NCBI GenBank assembly: GCA_029240775.1
Contig: JARDZQ010000078.1
Coordinates: forward strand, 1-7,682
Source of the DNA: Rubrobacteraceae bacterium
GTDB taxonomy: Bacteria; Actinomycetota; Rubrobacteria; Rubrobacterales; Rubrobacteraceae
Length of the DNA stretch: 7,682 bases
Direction: 5' to 3'
Shown: in pieces, positions 4,808 through 7,682 of the stretch
How positions within the stretch are numbered: position 1 is the first letter of the stretch
Layout of the letters: the number at the start of each line of letters is the position of its first letter
Made by a program: the position numbers and the translations under genes
The notes under the pieces: generated by a model
What the model was told of the DNA's origin: nothing
The model's database searches: none
The model's input: only the letters and a program-made list of their open reading frames with translations

Positions 4808-6430
4808 ATGCCGCACATCTACGTTACGGGCCACAAGAACCCCGATACGGATTCCATAGCCTCTGCCATCGCTTACGCCGAGTACAAGAACCTCGTAGAT
4901 CCGGACAACTTCTACGTGCCGGCCCGGCTGGGGGATGTCAACTCCCAGACCGCGTGGGCTCTGAAGAAGAGCGGGGCGGAGAGCCCTGCCCTCCTGCGGC
5001 ACATCATGCTCCGGGTCAAGGACGTGATGAAGGAGGAGCTGATCACGGCGCACAGGGACGACCCTTTGCGCAACGTCGGGCTCGCGATGGCCAAGCGGAA
5101 CATCGGCCAGATCCCCATAGTAGACGACGACGGCGCGCTGGTCGGGATCGTCACGGAGAGGGACCTGGCGCGCATGTACGTCAGGGAGTCGCGGGAGCCC
5201 TCGAACTTCGAGAGCACCCCGGTTGCTGTCGGGGCGATGTTGGAGGTCCTCGAAGGGGAACTGCTCGCGGGTAACGATCGCGCCTCCTCCGGGAGGCTCT
5301 GGGTGATCGCACGCGACGTCGGGTCCATGGGACAGCATATAAGGTCGGGGGACCTCGTGGTCGTGGGCGACAGGCCCGACGCCCAGCGCCGGGCCGTGGA
5401 GCTCGGTGCCGAAGTCCTGGTCGTCTCAAACGGGGTGAGACCGGACGACGAGGTGTTGCGGATGGCCGAGGAGAGGGGGGCGACGGTCGTTCTCTCCCCG
5501 CTGGACTCCTACGTGACGAGCCGCATGATCCAGCTCTCCGTCCCGTGCTGGGAGATCATGAGCGAGAACCCGCTGACGGTCGACCCGGATGATCTGCTTC
5601 CGGACATCACCGGGGCCGTGATGGACGTCCACTACCGGGCCGCCATCGCCGTGGACAGAGATAACGTCCCCATCGGCCTTGTCTCGCGCACCGACCTCGT
5701 CAACCCCGAGCCGCGGCGCGTGCTGCTGGTGGACCACGCCGAGACAGGGCAGAGCGTCAAGGGCGTGGAGAGGGCGCGGGTCGTCGAGATTCTGGACCAC
5801 CACCACATCGGCGACATCGAGACGACAAGCCCTATCCCGGCTACCTTCGACCCCGTGGGCTCGACGGCGACCCTTATCGTGGAGCGCTTCAAGGCGAGCG
5901 GGCTGAGGCCAGACGAGAGCACGGCGATGATGTTGCTGGCGGCGGTGCTCTCGGACACAGTCGTCCTCAACTCGCCGACCACGACCGAGCGTGATCACGA
6001 GGTCGTCAAATACCTGGAGGAGATGCTGGATCTGGACGCCAGGGAGTTTGGGATGGAGATGTTCGAGGCCTCCTCGGATGTCTCGGAGCTTTCGGCGGAG
6101 GAGATCGTGAACCGTGACGCCAAGGAGTACGGGACGAGCTCCGGAGAGAAGATGAGCGTCTCGCAGGTGGAGACCGTGGGGACCAGCATCCTCGAGCGCA
6201 AGGAAGAGCTGCTCGAAGCCCTCGAAGACATGCGCGCGCATAACAGCTACGTCTTCGCGGCGCTCATGGTCACGGATATCATCGAGGGGGGTACGGAGCT
6301 GCTGTGCGCTGGTGACTGCGCCCCTGTCGAGAAGGCGTTCGACGCCAGGGCCACAGAGGGCGTCATCGACCTCCCCGGCGTCATGAGCCGCAAGAAGCAG
6401 GTCGCCCCCAAGCTCCTCGCAGTACTCTAG
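4808..6430 (+). CDS. ppaC: Mn-dependent family II inorganic pyrophosphatase with CBS and DRTGG regulatory domains
   Basis: 540-residue cytoplasmic enzyme that hydrolyses pyrophosphate to phosphate, pulling biosynthetic reactions such as aminoacyl-tRNA formation forward. The DHH phosphoesterase half begins at once: GHKNPDTDS gives H9, D13 and D15. The other metal ligands are D309 (LLVDHAE), H331 (LDHHH) and D383 (VLSDT). These six match H9, D13, D15, D75, H97 and D149 of B. subtilis PpaC with one constant offset of 234 residues, so the only large difference is an insert. The insert holds a CBS domain (about 70-125), a DRTGG domain (about 133-246) and a second CBS domain (about 248-303), the layout of nucleotide-regulated PPases that respond to AMP/ADP/ATP and, when DRTGG is present, to diadenosine polyphosphates. 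The DHHA2 half follows and ends with the substrate-binding SRKKQ (527-531). The usual DHNE motif reads DHAE here. It is the first gene of a run with folD, gatC and gatA; its stop is 3 bases before folD. Confidence 0.94.
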   Translation: MPHIYVTGHKNPDTDSIASAIAYAEYKNLVDPDNFYVPARLGDVNSQTAWALKKSGAESPALLRHIMLRVKDVMKEELITAHRDDPLRNVGLAMAKRNIGQIPIVDDDGALVGIVTERDLARMYVRESREPSNFESTPVAVGAMLEVLEGELLAGNDRASSGRLWVIARDVGSMGQHIRSGDLVVVGDRPDAQRRAVELGAEVLVVSNGVRPDDEVLRMAEERGATVVLSPLDSYVTSRMIQLSVPCWEIMSENPLTVDPDDLLPDITGAVMDVHYRAAIAVDRDNVPIGLVSRTDLVNPEPRRVLLVDHAETGQSVKGVERARVVEILDHHHIGDIETTSPIPATFDPVGSTATLIVERFKASGLRPDESTAMMLLAAVLSDTVVLNSPTTTERDHEVVKYLEEMLDLDAREFGMEMFEASSDVSELSAEEIVNRDAKEYGTSSGEKMSVSQVETVGTSILERKEELLEALEDMRAHNSYVFAALMVTDIIEGGTELLCAGDCAPVEKAFDARATEGVIDLPGVMSRKKQVAPKLLAVL

Positions 6431-6433
6431 CGC

Positions 6434-7294
6434 GTGGCGGAGATCCTGGACGGCAAGGCCGTCGCGGCCGAGGTGCGTGCCGAGGTCGCCGAAGGGGTGG
6501 CCGAACTCAAAGAGCATGGCGTCCCCGTGCGCCTCGACGTGGTCTTAGTCGGAGAAGACCCCGCTTCCGTCACCTACGTCTCCTCGAAGGAGCGCGACTC
6601 CGCCGAGGTGGGTATAGATTCGAGGGTTCACCGCTTCCCTGGGGACGTGCTCCAGGAGCAGCTCGCCGCGCTCGTCGGGCGGCTCAACGGGGACCCGGCC
6701 GTCTCCGGCTTCTTCATCCAGCTTCCCCTGCCGGCTGGCCTCGACGCCGTCCCCCTGATCTCCCGCATAGACCCCACCAAGGACGTGGACGGCCTGAGCC
6801 CCATGAGCGCGGGCCGGCTCGCCGTCGGCCTGCCGAGCCTCCTTCCGTGCACCCCGCACGGGATCATCAGGCTCCTGAAGGCCCACAGCGTCGAGCTCGC
6901 GGGCGCCGAGGCGGTCGTCGTCGGACGCTCGAACCTCGTCGGCAAACCCCTCGCGCAGCTGCTGTTGCGCGAGGATGCCACCGTCACCGTCTGTCACTCG
7001 CGGACTCGCGATCTGCCCTCGGCCACCCGCCGCGCCGACGTGCTCGTCGTCGCCGCGGGAAAACGCGAGATGGTGGGAGTCGAGCACGTCAAGCAGGGGG
7101 CCGCCGTCGTGGACGTCGGAATCCACAGGCGGGAGGAAGGAGGGCTCGTCGGGGACGTGCGCTTCGAGGAGGTCGAGCCTATAGTCGCCTGGATCTCCCC
7201 GGTCCCGGGCGGCGTCGGCCCGATGACGCGGGCGATGCTGTTGCACAACGCGCTCCAGGCCGCCCGGACGACGGCGGAAGCTGCGCTAAGATAA
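6434..7294 (+). CDS. folD: Bifunctional methylenetetrahydrofolate dehydrogenase / methenyltetrahydrofolate cyclohydrolase
   Basis: 286 residues, the usual FolD length, from a GTG start 3 bases after the preceding stop, which suggests translational coupling; no clear ribosome binding site of its own. FolD interconverts 5,10-methylene-, 5,10-methenyl- and 10-formyl-tetrahydrofolate using NADP(H), supplying one-carbon units for purines, formyl-Met-tRNA and thymidylate. Family motifs are complete: LDGKAVA at the N-terminus; TYVSSKERDSAEVGI with Tyr48 and catalytic Lys52; GFFIQLPLP with Gln96; KDVDG with Asp119; PCTPHGII; the Rossmann segment VVVGRSNLVGKPLAQLLL; CHSRT; and SPVPGGVGPMT near the end. 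Tyr, Lys and Gln keep the same spacing as Y52, K56 and Q100 of the human enzyme. The assignment is secure; nothing suggests loss of activity. Confidence 0.97.
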   Translation: MAEILDGKAVAAEVRAEVAEGVAELKEHGVPVRLDVVLVGEDPASVTYVSSKERDSAEVGIDSRVHRFPGDVLQEQLAALVGRLNGDPAVSGFFIQLPLPAGLDAVPLISRIDPTKDVDGLSPMSAGRLAVGLPSLLPCTPHGIIRLLKAHSVELAGAEAVVVGRSNLVGKPLAQLLLREDATVTVCHSRTRDLPSATRRADVLVVAAGKREMVGVEHVKQGAAVVDVGIHRREEGGLVGDVRFEEVEPIVAWISPVPGGVGPMTRAMLLHNALQAARTTAEAALR

Positions 7295-7312
7295 GTCTTT
7301 GCACGCGAGAGC

Positions 7313-7321
7313 GGGAGAGAG
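7313..7321 (+). promoter_or_regulatory. Ribosome binding site of gatC in a GA-rich leader
   Basis: GGGAGAGAG lies 6 bases before the ATG at 7328, inside a purine-rich stretch (7306-7327) that fills most of the 33-base gap after folD. It supports ATG 7328 as the start, which matters because gatC is unusually short. The in-frame codons between the folD stop and this ATG do not encode any GatC-like residues. Confidence 0.6.
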
Positions 7322-7327
7322 CGAGAG

Positions 7328-7525
7328 ATGATAAGCGAGGAGCAGGTGCGGCACGTCGCGATACAGGAGCTAAGCCTCGAGGACGTGCCGCCGACTGCGA
7401 ACCCGCTCAACCTGACGAACGTCTCTCGCCCGGACGAGCCGCGCGGCGAGCTCACCCGCGAAGAAGCGCTCGCCCCCGCACCCGAGCCCATAGACGGCCT
7501 CTTCGCGGTCCCGAGGATCGACTGA
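7328..7525 (+). CDS. gatC: Aspartyl/glutamyl-tRNA amidotransferase subunit C, internally shortened
   Basis: 65 residues against the usual ~95. GatC is the small clamp subunit of the GatCAB complex, which converts Glu-tRNA(Gln) or Asp-tRNA(Asn) to the amide form; it wraps around GatA and touches GatB. The first 11 residues (MISEEQVRHVA) match the family start, and the part from residue ~15 on matches the family end: LEDVPPTANPL, NLTNVSRPDEP, LTREEALAPAP and DGLFAVPRI. Missing is the section that normally follows HVA, which contains most of the first long helix (the LArL...EEe...l..il.yv pattern), about 28-33 residues. The reading frame is intact and ends one base before gatA, so this is an in-frame loss, not a frameshift. 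The position directly before gatA makes the family call firm. Whether it still supports GatCAB assembly cannot be told from sequence; a sequencing or assembly deletion is also possible. Confidence 0.85.
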   Translation: MISEEQVRHVAIQELSLEDVPPTANPLNLTNVSRPDEPRGELTREEALAPAPEPIDGLFAVPRID

Positions 7526-7526
7526 G

Positions 7527-7682
7527 ATGAGCGAGCTGCTGAACCTGACAGCCCACGAGCTGGCGGAGAAGGTGACCTCCGGGGAGGTCGCGGCCCGCGA
7601 AGCCGCGGAGGCCGCGAACGCGCGCGTCGAAGAGGTAGAGACGGAGCTCAACGCCTTCATCACCCCGACCCCCGAGCTGGCG
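7527..7682 (+). CDS. gatA: Aspartyl/glutamyl-tRNA amidotransferase subunit A, N-terminal part (partial)
   Basis: The ATG at 7527 comes one base after the gatC stop (TGA 7523-7525) and the frame is open to the window end, giving 52 residues. GAGG at 7513-7516 is a plausible ribosome binding site. The residues LLNLTAHELAEKVTSGEVAA, then a helix, then LNAFITP match the start of GatA, an amidase-signature protein that releases ammonia from glutamine and sends it to GatB. The catalytic Lys and Ser-cisSer-Lys residues lie beyond the window, so activity cannot be judged. The tight spacing with gatC suggests translational coupling. Confidence 0.9.
   Translation, partial: MSELLNLTAHELAEKVTSGEVAAREAAEAANARVEEVETELNAFITPTPELA

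Noticed and set aside
7306..7327. GA-rich stretch before gatC as a simple repeat or promoter
   Set aside because: It is short and imperfect and is better explained as a ribosome binding region.

Overview
The window is GC-rich DNA with dense genes, all on the + strand. It uses TTG/GTG starts and very short intergenic gaps. Codon use, the gene set (PhoU-like, Rrf2, PcrA/UvrD, CBS-type family II pyrophosphatase, FolD, GatC/GatA) and the high GC point to a deep-branching actinobacterium, such as Rubrobacter or a Thermoleophilia relative. That placement is inference; there is no rRNA or other marker in the window.

Layout. The window opens with the last ~60 codons of a PhoU-family gene. A promoter-like TACAAT then precedes an Rrf2-family regulator with three cysteines spaced like an Fe-S sensor. 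Ten bases or so after its stop comes a small class I SAM-dependent methyltransferase whose true N-terminus is uncertain. A perfect TATAAT overlaps the methyltransferase stop codon and sits directly against the start of a PcrA/UvrD helicase gene, so the helicase message is probably leaderless. After a 158-base gap holding a second TACAAT element inside a perfect palindrome, there is a run of housekeeping genes: CBS/DRTGG-containing Mn-dependent pyrophosphatase, folD, a shortened gatC, and the first 52 codons of gatA. These four are closely spaced (gaps of 3, 33 and 1 bases) and look like one operon linking pyrophosphate removal, one-carbon folate metabolism and tRNA-dependent Gln/Asn formation.

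The most striking feature is a 374-residue intein inside the helicase. It is inserted exactly between the catalytic Gln of helicase motif III and the following Ser. It has recognisable splicing blocks at both ends. The middle carries a degenerate GIY-YIG-like nuclease signature rather than LAGLIDADG motifs, plus a further ~110-residue region I cannot assign. The intein DNA is lower in GC than its host gene, and about 40 bases of host sequence just upstream share the foreign codon style, as expected of a co-conversion tract left by homing. A second oddity is gatC, which keeps both ends of the family but lacks about 30 internal residues.

No tRNA, rRNA, CRISPR array, insertion sequence or convincing intrinsic terminator was seen. 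No stretch longer than 300 bases lacks a gene.
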